The notes beneath the pieces were generated by a model, which was given only the letters and a program-made list of their open reading frames with translations, did no database searches and was not told the DNA's origin. The translations under genes and the position numbers were made by a program. This document shows positions 49,761-60,405 of a DNA stretch of 64,000 nt, piece by piece. The stretch covers positions 45,009-109,008 of the forward strand of contig NZ_JOFV01000018.1 in the NCBI RefSeq assembly GCF_000718325.1, written 5' to 3'. Position 1 is the first letter of the stretch; each line of letters begins with the position of its first letter. The stretch comes from Oerskovia turbata. GTDB lineage: Bacteria; Actinomycetota; Actinomycetes; Actinomycetales; Cellulomonadaceae.

Positions 49761-50654
49761 ATGAAGAAGAACCTGTCATGGGCAGTGGGAACGGTTGCCG
49801 TCCTCGTCCTCTCGGGATGTGGGGAGACGATCGACCCCGCTGCCGAAGGACTGAAGGTCGACGCCGTCCTCGATGAGAAGACCGGTGCGGTGATCCTGCC
49901 GTACGAGCAGTTCACGCTCGATCCTGTCGAGGAGTCCCTGCTGACGACGGCACGGTCCGTGGCCGCGACGGTCTGTGCGCGGGAGAAGGGCGTGGCCTTC
50001 GTCGCCCCGACCTACGTCGAGCAACCGATCTACCTGGCGGAGACGTTCTTCGGTCCGTGGACCCTGTGGGAGGCGGAGAAGTACGGGTTCGTCACGCCGC
50101 TGCCGGACGCCGACCTTCGCGCCAACGGTCTGGTCCCCGAGGGCTACGGCGAGCCCTCGAAACTCAACGCGGCGCAGCAGGCGGGCAACGCCGAGCTCTC
50201 CGAAGCCGACTTCCGGGTCATGGACGAGTGCTCCCGCAGTGAACAGGCCCAGAAGTTCTCACCGTCCACGTCAGGGCCCTGGGTCGACGACATCGACTCC
50301 GTCCAGATGAGCATCCTGGAGGACGAGGAGATCGGAGCGGTGCTCGAGGAGCTGGCTACCTGCTACCGCCGATCGGGGATGGGGGCTCACGACGAGGTGC
50401 CGGGTTGGCCGGCCGGGGCGGACGCAGGAGTGATCGACGAGCAGCAGATCACCCTGGCGGTCAAGACCGTCCAGTGCAAGAACGAGCTCGGGAGCACCCA
50501 GAAGCTCGCCGACGCATGGGCCGAGGAGCAGGCGCCGATCCTGCGCAGGTACGCCTCGGAGCTGGTCGCCCAGCGCGCCGCGATCGACTCGGCCGTCGCG
50601 GAGGCCACGACCTACCTCGCCGAGCACCCCGAAGTGTTCGAGCCCCCTGCATGA
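49761..50654 (+). CDS. Lipoprotein of unknown function
   Basis: 297 residues. A lipobox (AVLVLSGCGE, lipid Cys20) marks it as an outer-leaflet lipoprotein. The mature part is polar and helical, with motifs VCAREKGVAFVAP, YGEPSKLNAAQQAGN and ELATCYRRSGM; several paired Cys suggest disulphides. I do not recognise a family. The stop overlaps the next start (ATGA), so it is part of the exporter operon. GAGAAGCTG gives a weak ribosome-binding site; a longer in-frame start at 49674 would destroy the signal peptide. Confidence 0.78.
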   Translation: MKKNLSWAVGTVAVLVLSGCGETIDPAAEGLKVDAVLDEKTGAVILPYEQFTLDPVEESLLTTARSVAATVCAREKGVAFVAPTYVEQPIYLAETFFGPWTLWEAEKYGFVTPLPDADLRANGLVPEGYGEPSKLNAAQQAGNAELSEADFRVMDECSRSEQAQKFSPSTSGPWVDDIDSVQMSILEDEEIGAVLEELATCYRRSGMGAHDEVPGWPAGADAGVIDEQQITLAVKTVQCKNELGSTQKLADAWAEEQAPILRRYASELVAQRAAIDSAVAEATTYLAEHPEVFEPPA

Positions 50655-51958
50655 GCAGGTCACGCCTACCCGCGGGAACGCGGTGGGTCTGGGCCGTGGC
50701 AGGCGGCTCGGCCCTCGTGATCATGCTGTCCTTCGCGGCAGGCACTCTGGTCCGCTCTCCCTGGGAGGAGGCGGTGGACAACTCGCAGCGGCGCCCGGTC
50801 GTCACGGCCGAGGTCGAGCGACGGATTCTCCTTCCCGAGGCCGCCCCGGCCCAAGGGACGTTCTCCGCGGGGGCGACCGTCGACGTCACCCTGCCGGAGC
50901 AGGACAAGCGCATCGTCACCAGGCAGCTCAAGCAGGCTGGTGACGTCCTGCGCTCCGGCGAGGCGTTGGCGGAGGTCTCGGGGCGCCCCGTCATCGCGCT
51001 GACCCTGCCGTTCGAGCTGTACCGGGACATCCTGCCAGGGAGCACCGGGTCGGACGTCCGGGCCGTCCAGGACGCCCTGCGCGAACTCGGTATGTACACC
51101 GGGGCGAGCGACGGCACGTACGGCGCCGCGACCGCCGCAGCGGTCGAGGCGCTGTACGCCGGGGCGGGCTTCCCGTCCCCGGTGGCGGCCCCCGAGCTGC
51201 TCGAGGCCGTCGAGGCCGCGCGTGAGGCCGTCTCGGGCGGAGGAACCACCGAGGGCGTCGGGCGCCCCGAGACCGAGAACGCCGAGGGCACCAGCGGCTC
51301 GCCGGAACCAGCGGCACCCGACGCTCGCAAGAGATCAGCACAGGCCCTCGCGGACGCGAAGGCTGCGGCCATGACCCCCTTGCCCGCGACGGATGTCGTC
51401 GCGCTCCCGCAGGCCGAGACGACGATCGTCGCCACCGCTCCCGTCGGGGCCGACCTGGGAGACGAGGGCGTCGTCGTGGCCCGACTCAGGACAGGAGTCC
51501 CGACCGTCCTGACCCGGGTCGGCGCCTCGCAGGTGTCCGCCTTCACGACGGGCACGTCGGTCATGGTGACGTCGGTGACGGATGCGCAGGTGTCGGCCGA
51601 GGCGGTCGTCACCGCCGTGAGCGACTTCCGTCCGCCCGACGGCACCACGGCCCTTCCGGGGTACGACGTCACGGTGACGTTCGCAGACGCAGATCTCGCA
51701 TTCACCGACGCGACGACCGTGACGGTGGTCAGCGGGTCGGATCCAGCACCGGTCGCCGAGGGACTGGCCGTCCCGATCCTCGCGATCAGGGAAGGACCGG
51801 ACGGGACGTACGTGACCTCGCAGGACGGAGCCGTGATCGCGGTGGAGATCGTCGGGACCGGCGACGGACTTGCCGTCGTCGCAGCTGATGGGCTTGCCGA
51901 GGGGGATCGGGTGATCGTCTCGGGCGAGCCGGATCATCTGGCCGGGCAGCGCTCGTGA
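50651..51958 (+). CDS. Peptidoglycan-binding membrane-fusion (adaptor) protein
   Basis: 435 residues. One N-terminal helix (12-33) anchors an external protein. Residues 129-174 form a PG_binding_1 domain (GSTGSDVRAVQDALRELG, then SDGTYGAATAAAVEALY). The flanking regions resemble HlyD/MacA adaptors, with a lipoyl-like DVLRSGEALAEVSGRPVI and C-terminal beta-barrel VAEGLAVPILAIREGPDGTY. It likely links the ABC exporter to the wall. A coiled-coil-like Ala-rich stretch sits around 175-240. It overlaps both neighbours by four bases. Confidence 0.85.
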   Translation: MSRSRLPAGTRWVWAVAGGSALVIMLSFAAGTLVRSPWEEAVDNSQRRPVVTAEVERRILLPEAAPAQGTFSAGATVDVTLPEQDKRIVTRQLKQAGDVLRSGEALAEVSGRPVIALTLPFELYRDILPGSTGSDVRAVQDALRELGMYTGASDGTYGAATAAAVEALYAGAGFPSPVAAPELLEAVEAAREAVSGGGTTEGVGRPETENAEGTSGSPEPAAPDARKRSAQALADAKAAAMTPLPATDVVALPQAETTIVATAPVGADLGDEGVVVARLRTGVPTVLTRVGASQVSAFTTGTSVMVTSVTDAQVSAEAVVTAVSDFRPPDGTTALPGYDVTVTFADADLAFTDATTVTVVSGSDPAPVAEGLAVPILAIREGPDGTYVTSQDGAVIAVEIVGTGDGLAVVAADGLAEGDRVIVSGEPDHLAGQRS

Positions 51959-52674
51959 CGCTCCTCGAGCTCGCCCGCGTGACGCGCACCTACCCGACCG
52001 ACCCACCGGTCGAAGCCCTTCGCGGCGTCGATCTCGAGGTCGAGGCCGGATCGAGGGTCGCGATCCTCGGGCGGTCCGGGTCGGGAAAGTCGACGCTGCT
52101 CAACGTCCTGGGACTCCTCGACGAACCCACCGGCGGCACGTATCGGCTCCTCGGCAAGGACACCGCCGGGTACGACGGTTCCGCTCGCGACGCGCTGCGT
52201 GCGCAGATGCTCGGCTTCGTCTTCCAGGAGAGCCACGTCCTGGGCAACCGCAGCGCACGGCAGAACGTCTGGTTGAAGCTAGCGGCCAGCGGGGTGCGAC
52301 GGCCCGACCGGGCAGTGCTCGTCGAGGAGGTGCTGACGAGCGTCGGGCTGGCGCACCGGATCGACGCGCCCGGCCGGCTGCTCTCGGGTGGTGAGAAGCA
52401 GCGGCTGGCCGTGGCCCGGGCGGTCGTGACCACGCCCCGGATACTGCTCGCCGACGAGCCGACCGGGAACCTCGACGACGACAACGCCGAGATCGTCCTG
52501 GGGCTCTTCGACGAGCAGGCGCGAACCGGTGTTGCCGTCGTCGTGATCACGCACGACCCTCGGACCGCGGCGTGGGCGGACCGCGTACTGCACCTGGTCG
52601 ACGGACGCATCACCCCTGGCGCCTGCCGAGCGGGCGAGACGTTCCGGCGCGCAGCGCCCGCAGGTTCTTCGTGA
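51955..52674 (+). CDS. ABC transporter ATPase (MacB/LolD type)
   Basis: 239 residues. Walker A GRSGSGKST, Q-loop VFQESHVLGN, signature LLSGGEKQRLAVARA, Walker B RILLADEPTGNLD and switch His (VITHDPR) are all intact. The LolD/MacB-like architecture pairs with the permease downstream and the adaptor upstream. GTG start overlapping the previous stop. Confidence 0.93.
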   Translation: MTLLELARVTRTYPTDPPVEALRGVDLEVEAGSRVAILGRSGSGKSTLLNVLGLLDEPTGGTYRLLGKDTAGYDGSARDALRAQMLGFVFQESHVLGNRSARQNVWLKLAASGVRRPDRAVLVEEVLTSVGLAHRIDAPGRLLSGGEKQRLAVARAVVTTPRILLADEPTGNLDDDNAEIVLGLFDEQARTGVAVVVITHDPRTAAWADRVLHLVDGRITPGACRAGETFRRAAPAGSS

Positions 52675-53933
52675 GCAGGAGACACCCCGCGCTCGGGCGT
52701 GACCGGTTGTTCGACCTGGTCGACGACGTCGTCGTCGAGCTCGGCTCGCGAACGGCACGGGCACTGCTGATGGTCGTAGCGGTCGGGCTCAGCAGCGGCT
52801 CGCTCCTGGCCTCGGTGGGCATCTCCATGTCGGCCGGCCAGCAGATCGAGGCGGACATCGCGGCGTCGACCCTCGACGTCGTCACGGCACAGGTGGTTCC
52901 CCCGACGACAGCAGCGGCCGCCGTGGTGGCCGACGACACCGGACCTGGCCGGATCGTGACGATCCTGCCCGAGGACACGGACGAGAGGGTCGCCCGCCAC
53001 GACCTCGTCGATGCGGCAGGGCGGCGCCTCGACGTGTCAGGGTCGGCGACGGCCGAGGTGACGCGTACCGCGGTCCGCCCAGACCCGGCCACGGCCGGTG
53101 CGAGAGCCGCCGTCACCCCGGTGGTGGGCGTCAGCGCGGGGTATCTCGATGCGGCGCGTGCGCAGGTGTCGACGGACATGCAGTGGCTGCTCGACACCGA
53201 CGAGGACGTCGTGCTGCTCGGCCGGGGTGCCGCCCGGGCCCTCGACGTCCCGCTCACGGGGAACCTCACCGGGGTCCAGGTCTGGCTCAACGGCGAACCG
53301 CAGGACGTCGTCGGCCTGGTGTCCGGGGGAACGGGCGGCCTCGAAGATGCTGTCCTCCTCCCGTACCGGCGTGGGCTCGAGCTCGTCGGCAACGACCGCG
53401 AGGCGGCGGTCCTGGTCCGTACGCTGCCAGGGGCCGGTGCCCCGGTCGCCGACGTGCTCGCCGTGACCCTCCGCCCGGACGCCCCGGAGCGGCTGGACAT
53501 CTCCCGCGTCGCATCGGTCGACACCCTGCGGACGGGGGTCGCGACCCAGCTCGACCGCCTCGCGGCCTGGATGGGGACCGTGCTGACCGCGCTGACGATC
53601 CTCCTCATCGCGAACTCGATGGTGGTCGCGGTCACCGCGAGGACCGCCGAGATCGGGCTCCGTCGAGCGTTGGGCTTCTCCCGTGGACGCGTCGCCCAGG
53701 TGTTCCTCGCCGAAGGCAGCCTGATCGGCCTCCTCGGCGGTCTCGTCGGGAGCGCTTTCGCCGCCGGCAGCGTGGTGCTGATCTGCCTGGCCAACGGGTG
53801 GTCGGTGCTGCTGAGCCCGTGGCTGGTCGTCCTCGGGCCGGTCGTCGGAGCCGGCGTCGGGCTCGCCGCGTCGATGTACCCGGCATCGCGTGCCGCGAGG
53901 ATCAGCCCGGCGCTCGCCGTCCGGTCCGACTGA
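52671..53933 (+). CDS. ABC transporter permease (MacB/FtsX type)
   Basis: 420 residues. One N-terminal helix (ALLMVVAVGLSSGSLLASVG), an external MacB-like periplasmic domain of about 230 residues, and three C-terminal helices with the FtsX signature VAVTARTAEIGLRRALGFSR and ASMYPASRAARISPALAVRS. This is the mechanotransmission-type exporter fold. Start GTG overlaps the ATPase stop. It completes the unit with the adaptor and lipoprotein. Confidence 0.9.
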   Translation: MSRRHPALGRDRLFDLVDDVVVELGSRTARALLMVVAVGLSSGSLLASVGISMSAGQQIEADIAASTLDVVTAQVVPPTTAAAAVVADDTGPGRIVTILPEDTDERVARHDLVDAAGRRLDVSGSATAEVTRTAVRPDPATAGARAAVTPVVGVSAGYLDAARAQVSTDMQWLLDTDEDVVLLGRGAARALDVPLTGNLTGVQVWLNGEPQDVVGLVSGGTGGLEDAVLLPYRRGLELVGNDREAAVLVRTLPGAGAPVADVLAVTLRPDAPERLDISRVASVDTLRTGVATQLDRLAAWMGTVLTALTILLIANSMVVAVTARTAEIGLRRALGFSRGRVAQVFLAEGSLIGLLGGLVGSAFAAGSVVLICLANGWSVLLSPWLVVLGPVVGAGVGLAASMYPASRAARISPALAVRSD

Positions 53934-53979
53934 CCGACCACCAGGCAGACGCACTCGACAAGCCGAGCCGCCGAGCGCC

Positions 53980-53993
53980 TAGGCTACGGACCC
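53980..53993 (+). promoter_or_regulatory. Candidate -10 box TAGGCT before ppc
   Basis: TAGGCT (53980-53985) lies eight bases before the GTG start of ppc, and no Shine-Dalgarno sequence is seen; a near-leaderless transcript is likely. Confidence 0.4.
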
Positions 53994-56672
<2,679 letters not shown>

Positions 56673-56684
56673 TCCGCCCGGTGC

Positions 56685-56764
56685 CGAACATGCGGTTGGC
56701 GTCCCTTTCTCCTCCGAATGCGACGCCAACCGCATGTTCGATCCACGCCAACCGCATGTTCGGC
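56685..56764. terminator. Three-part inverted repeat after ppc
   Basis: The left arm 56685-56703 (CGAACATGCGGTTGGCGTC) pairs perfectly with 56722-56740, and an overlapping left arm (56683-56701) pairs equally with a second right arm at 56746-56764. Two mutually exclusive 19-bp hairpins are possible. It lies between convergent ppc and the endonuclease gene. Confidence 0.65.
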
Positions 56765-56770
56765 GAGGAT

Positions 56771-56824
56771 CCGGTCCAGTCCGGTCCAGTCCGGTCCAGT
56801 CCGGTCCGGTCCGGTCCGGTCCGG
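56771..56824. repeat. Tandem CCGGT/CCAGT repeat
   Basis: Three copies of CCGGTCCAGT are followed by four copies of CCGGT and a final CCGG, a 5-base repeat with a 10-base higher period. It is noncoding, between ppc and the endonuclease gene. Confidence 0.85.
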
Positions 56825-56898
56825 CCACCGTGCCCCCCGACGATCGCGCCGACCGACCCGCACCCGCCCACCCCGGGCGAGCGGCGCCGTCGGGCCGC

Positions 56899-57681
56899 TC
56901 AGCCCAGGCGTGCGCGCAACCAGGCGATGTCCGGGCCCATGTCGCCGTGCGTCTCGCAGATCACGGGCGCCCCGGCCGAGGCGATGACCGCGACCAGCTC
57001 GTCGGGCGGGACGAGCCCGTCGCCGAAGTGCGCGTGCCGGTCCGCGCCCGAGCCGAACGTGTCCCGGCTGTCGTTCGCGTGCACCAGGTCGATGCGGCCC
57101 GTCACGGCGCGGACCTGGTCAGCGGCGGTGCTCAGGTCGATCCCGCCCGCCCAGGCGTGGCACGTGTCGAGCGTGAAGCCGACCCGGTCGCCGCCCTCCG
57201 CGGCCCCGATCGCGTCCCACAGCCGCCCGATGCTCTCGATCGTGCGGGCCATCGACTTCGCGCCGCCCGCGGTGTTCTCGATCAGCACGGGGACCTTGGC
57301 GTCGAGCGCGTCGATCGCCTTGCGCCAGTTGTCGTAGCCGACCGCGACGTCGTCGGTCGCGGTCACGTGGCCGCCGTGCACGATCACACCCTTGGCACCG
57401 ATCTCGGCCGCGCCGTCGACGATCTTCTGGAGCGCCTTGCGGCTCGGGATCCGGATGCGGTTGTTGGTGCTCGCGACGTTGATGACGTACGGCGCGTGCA
57501 CGTACAGGTCGAGGTCGGCGGCCGCCGCGTCCGCGCGCAGGGCCTCGGCCCCGCCGGGGTACGTGAACTCGGCGCCCTTCCAGCCCTGGGGGTCGCCCAG
57601 GAAGACCTGGGCCTGGTCGGCACCGATCGCTCGTGCCTGGTTGACGGCGTCGGCCTGGTCGACGTGTGCTCCGATACGCAT
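56899..57681 (-). CDS. nfo: Endonuclease IV-like AP endonuclease
   Basis: 260 residues of the xylose-isomerase-like barrel. Zinc ligands of endonuclease IV are visible: His in YVHAPYVINVAS, His in VIVHGGHV, Glu in VLIENTAGG, Asp/His in GFTLDTCHAWAGG, Asp in LVHANDSRD, the H-A-H motif in DRHAHFGDG and Glu in VICETHGD. It cleaves DNA at abasic sites. The ATG at 57681 is preferred; TAGCGT lies seven bases upstream. An in-frame GTG lies at 57690. Confidence 0.9.
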   Translation of the reverse strand: MRIGAHVDQADAVNQARAIGADQAQVFLGDPQGWKGAEFTYPGGAEALRADAAAADLDLYVHAPYVINVASTNNRIRIPSRKALQKIVDGAAEIGAKGVIVHGGHVTATDDVAVGYDNWRKAIDALDAKVPVLIENTAGGAKSMARTIESIGRLWDAIGAAEGGDRVGFTLDTCHAWAGGIDLSTAADQVRAVTGRIDLVHANDSRDTFGSGADRHAHFGDGLVPPDELVAVIASAGAPVICETHGDMGPDIAWLRARLG

Positions 57682-57741
57682 GAGGCCCACGCTACGTGCC
57701 GCGGGGGACGCCCGGCTTGGCGGGGGATGCGAACGAGACCG

Positions 57742-58356
57742 TCAGAGCAGCGTCGCCAGGGCGTCGAGCCGCCCCTTCCAGAAGGTCTTGAGCGGTGCGA
57801 CCTCCTCGGCCGTCGGCACCCCGGAGTAGCTCACCGCGACCCGGGTCCGGTGACCGTCGGCCACGCCCGACGGCGCGGCGTCGAACGCCAGGAGCACGCG
57901 GCGTGCCCGCCCCGCGGCCCCGCCCACGGCGTCGGTGGGCCAGCGCAGCCGCACGGACCGGTCGATCGTCTGCCCGACGACGTCCAGGTCGCCCGTGACC
58001 CCGACCTCCGCGAGCGCCGGACCCAGCCATGCGGAGCGAGCCTCGTCGTCGGACACGACGGCGTAGACCGCGGCGGGCGTCGCCGCGACGGTCTTGGTGA
58101 CGGAGACGTCGAACGTGCCGTCGGCGCGCTGGCCCGGCAGGCGCAGGCCGCGCTCCTGCTCGTACGCCACGGTGAGGGACTGGGCCCACCACCCGTCGAC
58201 GCCCTGGTTCTCGACGAGCCACGACGCGATGCGGGTGTGGTCCCACCCTGTCGCGCCGTGGGCGTCGAGGAGCTCGAACCACGCGGCCCGGGGCTGGCCT
58301 GTCGCGGCCACGACCGCGTCGTCGCCGACGGTCTGGGTGCTGCGCCTGGTGACCAT
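57742..58356 (-). CDS. DUF4287-like/SRPBCC two-domain protein
   Basis: 204 residues. The first half (WDHTRIASWLVENQGVDGWW, then AQSLTVAYEQERG) resembles the DUF4287 domain; the second half is an AHSA1/SRPBCC-type ligand-binding fold (FDVSVTKTVAATPAAVYAVV, ending LKTFWKGRLDAL). AHSA1-type domains bind small hydrophobic ligands; function here is unknown. TAGCGT lies six bases before the ATG. It parallels the stand-alone DUF4287 protein at 720-1010. Confidence 0.78.
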   Translation of the reverse strand: MVTRRSTQTVGDDAVVAATGQPRAAWFELLDAHGATGWDHTRIASWLVENQGVDGWWAQSLTVAYEQERGLRLPGQRADGTFDVSVTKTVAATPAAVYAVVSDDEARSAWLGPALAEVGVTGDLDVVGQTIDRSVRLRWPTDAVGGAAGRARRVLLAFDAAPSGVADGHRTRVAVSYSGVPTAEEVAPLKTFWKGRLDALATLL

Positions 58357-58362
58357 GCGCCC

Positions 58363-58368
58363 ACGCTA
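58363..58368 (-). promoter_or_regulatory. Leaderless-type -10 box TAGCGT
   Basis: On the minus strand TAGCGT lies six bases before the ATG of the DUF4287-like/SRPBCC gene (start 58356), and no Shine-Dalgarno sequence is seen. Confidence 0.45.
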
Positions 58369-58412
58369 CGGCCAGCCCGACGTGGCGGCACGGGGGGCGG
58401 CATGATGGCCTC

Positions 58413-58712
58413 ATGGCCATCTTCGCATTCTCCGTCGCCCCGCTCGGTGCCGGCGAGTCCGTCACGGACGCCGTCGCCGAGGCCGTCCGCATCGTCCGCG
58501 CCTCGGGGCTGCCGAACCGGACCACGTCGATGTTCACCGAGATCGAGGGGGAGTGGGACGAGGTCATGGACGTCGTCAAGCGCGCGACCGAGGCGGTGGG
58601 GGCCGGTGGGCACCGCGTCTCTCTCGTGCTCAAGGCGGACATCCGCCCAGGTCGGACGGGGGAGCTGACCGGCAAGGTCGAGCGTGTCGAGGAGCGCCTG
58701 GCCCAGGACTGA
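58413..58712 (+). CDS. Thiamine-binding protein (MTH1187/YkoF-like)
   Basis: 99 residues of the DUF77/MTH1187 family: FSVAPLGAGESVTDAVAEAV, SMFTEIEGEWDEVMDVVKRA and VSLVLKADIRPGRTGELTGK. Family members bind thiamine or related ligands. It stands alone; no thiamine gene is adjacent. CATGAT lies six bases before the ATG. Divergent from the SRPBCC gene. Confidence 0.9.
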   Translation: MAIFAFSVAPLGAGESVTDAVAEAVRIVRASGLPNRTTSMFTEIEGEWDEVMDVVKRATEAVGAGGHRVSLVLKADIRPGRTGELTGKVERVEERLAQD

Positions 58713-58847
58713 GACCGGCCGGGGCGGCCTCGTCCCAGCGGGTGAAACGGACTCGTTCGAGTCGCTCGCACGGGCGTCGTAGGCTATGCGGCAACGCCGC
58801 CGTCCCGGGTGGCGTTCGAGGTCGCTACCCGAGCCGCAGGAGACCCC

Positions 58848-60341
58848 ATGCCCCTCTTCGAGGTGGACGCCGAGCGTCCAGTTCTCGTCCGCCCGTCGCA
58901 GCCGGCGGGTGGGGGCTTCGGCACGGTCGCGCAGCGCGTGGTCGACGGCCACCTGGACGGCCTGCTCGGCGAGCAGATCTTCCCCGTCCGGCAGGGGGCG
59001 TCGACGGACGAGCCGCACCTGCTGGCGCTCGACGCCGCGGGGTTGCCCGTCGTGATCGAGGTCGTCTCGGAGCTGACCGAGGAGACCTTGACGCGGGCCA
59101 TGAACCACGCCGGCCGTGCGGGGCAGCTCACGCGGGCCGAGCTCGCGAGCCGCTACGCCGGGGGCGCGGCACGGTTCCAGCAGGACGTCACGACCTTCTA
59201 CGACAACGTGCCGCTCACGCGTTCGCAGGCGACGTCGCGGGCCACGGGGGCCCGCCTGATCGTCATCTGCTCGAGCGCGGAGGACGGCATCGTCGACGCG
59301 CTCGACTTCCTGCGCCAGCCCGGTTCGTCGGTGTCGGTCCTCAAGCTCGGTGTGATGCACGGGGCGGACGGTCGCCGGTTCGTCGACGTCTCGCCCCTGG
59401 TGCCGGAGCGGTCGGCGCGTCCGGCGGTCCCGGCTGCTCCGCCCCGGGCGGCGGTCGAGCCCACGCGGTCGGCGCAGCGCACCGCGGACTTCGCCGAGGG
59501 CGTCGCGGTGGGGCGCGCGCTCACGGGCAAGCTGCCGATCGTGACGCAGCGTTCGCGGGCCGACCGTCGTCGGGGCTCGGAGCTCGAGGCCGCCGCGACG
59601 GTCTACGGCAGCGCTGCGGGTTCGGCGGACGTGACGGGGCCGCTCGAACCGGTCCACGAGCCGCTGCTCGGCGCGGACCGGGGCCTGTCCGCCGAGCTCT
59701 CGGTGCCGCCTGTCCCGCAGGGGCCGCCGGTGCCGCCCGTGCCCCTGCTCGCGTCGCCGCCCGCGGACGGGGCGGCGGAGTTCGGTCGGTCCTCGTCGAC
59801 GCAGGCGGCGGAGGATGCCCTGTCGTCGCGCATGCCGAGCCGTGCCTCGATCCTGACGCGTGAGTCGATCCGGACCCGTGAGTCCATCCGAACGCGCGAG
59901 TCGGTGCTGACGCGTGAGTCGTACGAGGCCGAGGTGCCCGCGTACGACCCGTTGTCGTACCAGCCGCCCGTGAACGTCCCGGTGGTCGACGCCTTGAGCA
60001 CGATCGACCCCTTGGGGCAGGACCTCGTGCCGGCGCCGCCTGCCCCGCCCGCTTCCGTGCTGGACGACGATCCCGACGACGACCCGGACCTGCACGCGCT
60101 CGCCCGCTCGTTCGGTACGCCTGTGTCGCTCGTGTGGTCGCGTCCGCGTCGCGGTCAGCGTTTCGAGGCGGTCCTGTACCCGGACGGTTTCATCGAGCTG
60201 ACCGACGGCGCGCGCTTCCGTCACCCGGACGCGGCGGCGATCGCGGCGTCGGGCACGGCGACGGCCGACGGGTGGAGCGTGTGGCGCCTGGGCGACGGCG
60301 GGCCGACGCTCACGGACGCGTTCCGCGAGCAGTACGCCTGA
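58848..60341 (+). CDS. Nuclease-like/RAMA-domain fusion protein
   Basis: 497 residues. Residues 1-170 look like a degenerate PD-(D/E)xK nuclease (LLALDAAGLPVVIEV, with a second Lys position not clearly kept). A long Pro/Ala-rich linker follows, containing a tandem (R/L)TRES repeat encoded at about 59848-59922 (ILTRESIRTRESIRTRESVL). The last about 76 residues (RGQRFEAVLYPDGFIELTDG, then DGWSVWRL) match the RAMA domain, found with DNA methylases and other modified-DNA readers. A DNA-modification sensor or defence protein is inference. AGGAG precedes the ATG. Confidence 0.7.
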   Translation: MPLFEVDAERPVLVRPSQPAGGGFGTVAQRVVDGHLDGLLGEQIFPVRQGASTDEPHLLALDAAGLPVVIEVVSELTEETLTRAMNHAGRAGQLTRAELASRYAGGAARFQQDVTTFYDNVPLTRSQATSRATGARLIVICSSAEDGIVDALDFLRQPGSSVSVLKLGVMHGADGRRFVDVSPLVPERSARPAVPAAPPRAAVEPTRSAQRTADFAEGVAVGRALTGKLPIVTQRSRADRRRGSELEAAATVYGSAAGSADVTGPLEPVHEPLLGADRGLSAELSVPPVPQGPPVPPVPLLASPPADGAAEFGRSSSTQAAEDALSSRMPSRASILTRESIRTRESIRTRESVLTRESYEAEVPAYDPLSYQPPVNVPVVDALSTIDPLGQDLVPAPPAPPASVLDDDPDDDPDLHALARSFGTPVSLVWSRPRRGQRFEAVLYPDGFIELTDGARFRHPDAAAIAASGTATADGWSVWRLGDGGPTLTDAFREQYA

Positions 60342-60357
60342 CCGCACCGTCGCCGGC

Positions 60358-60399
60358 GCGCACGACGCGGGGGTGGCGTGCCGCCCCCGCGTCGTGCGC
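60358..60399. terminator. 19-bp hairpin between convergent genes
   Basis: Arms 60358-60376 and 60381-60399 pair at all 19 positions (one G-U) around CGTG, between the convergent RAMA fusion gene and ABC permease gene. Confidence 0.7.
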
Positions 60400-60405
60400 G
60401 TGGCG

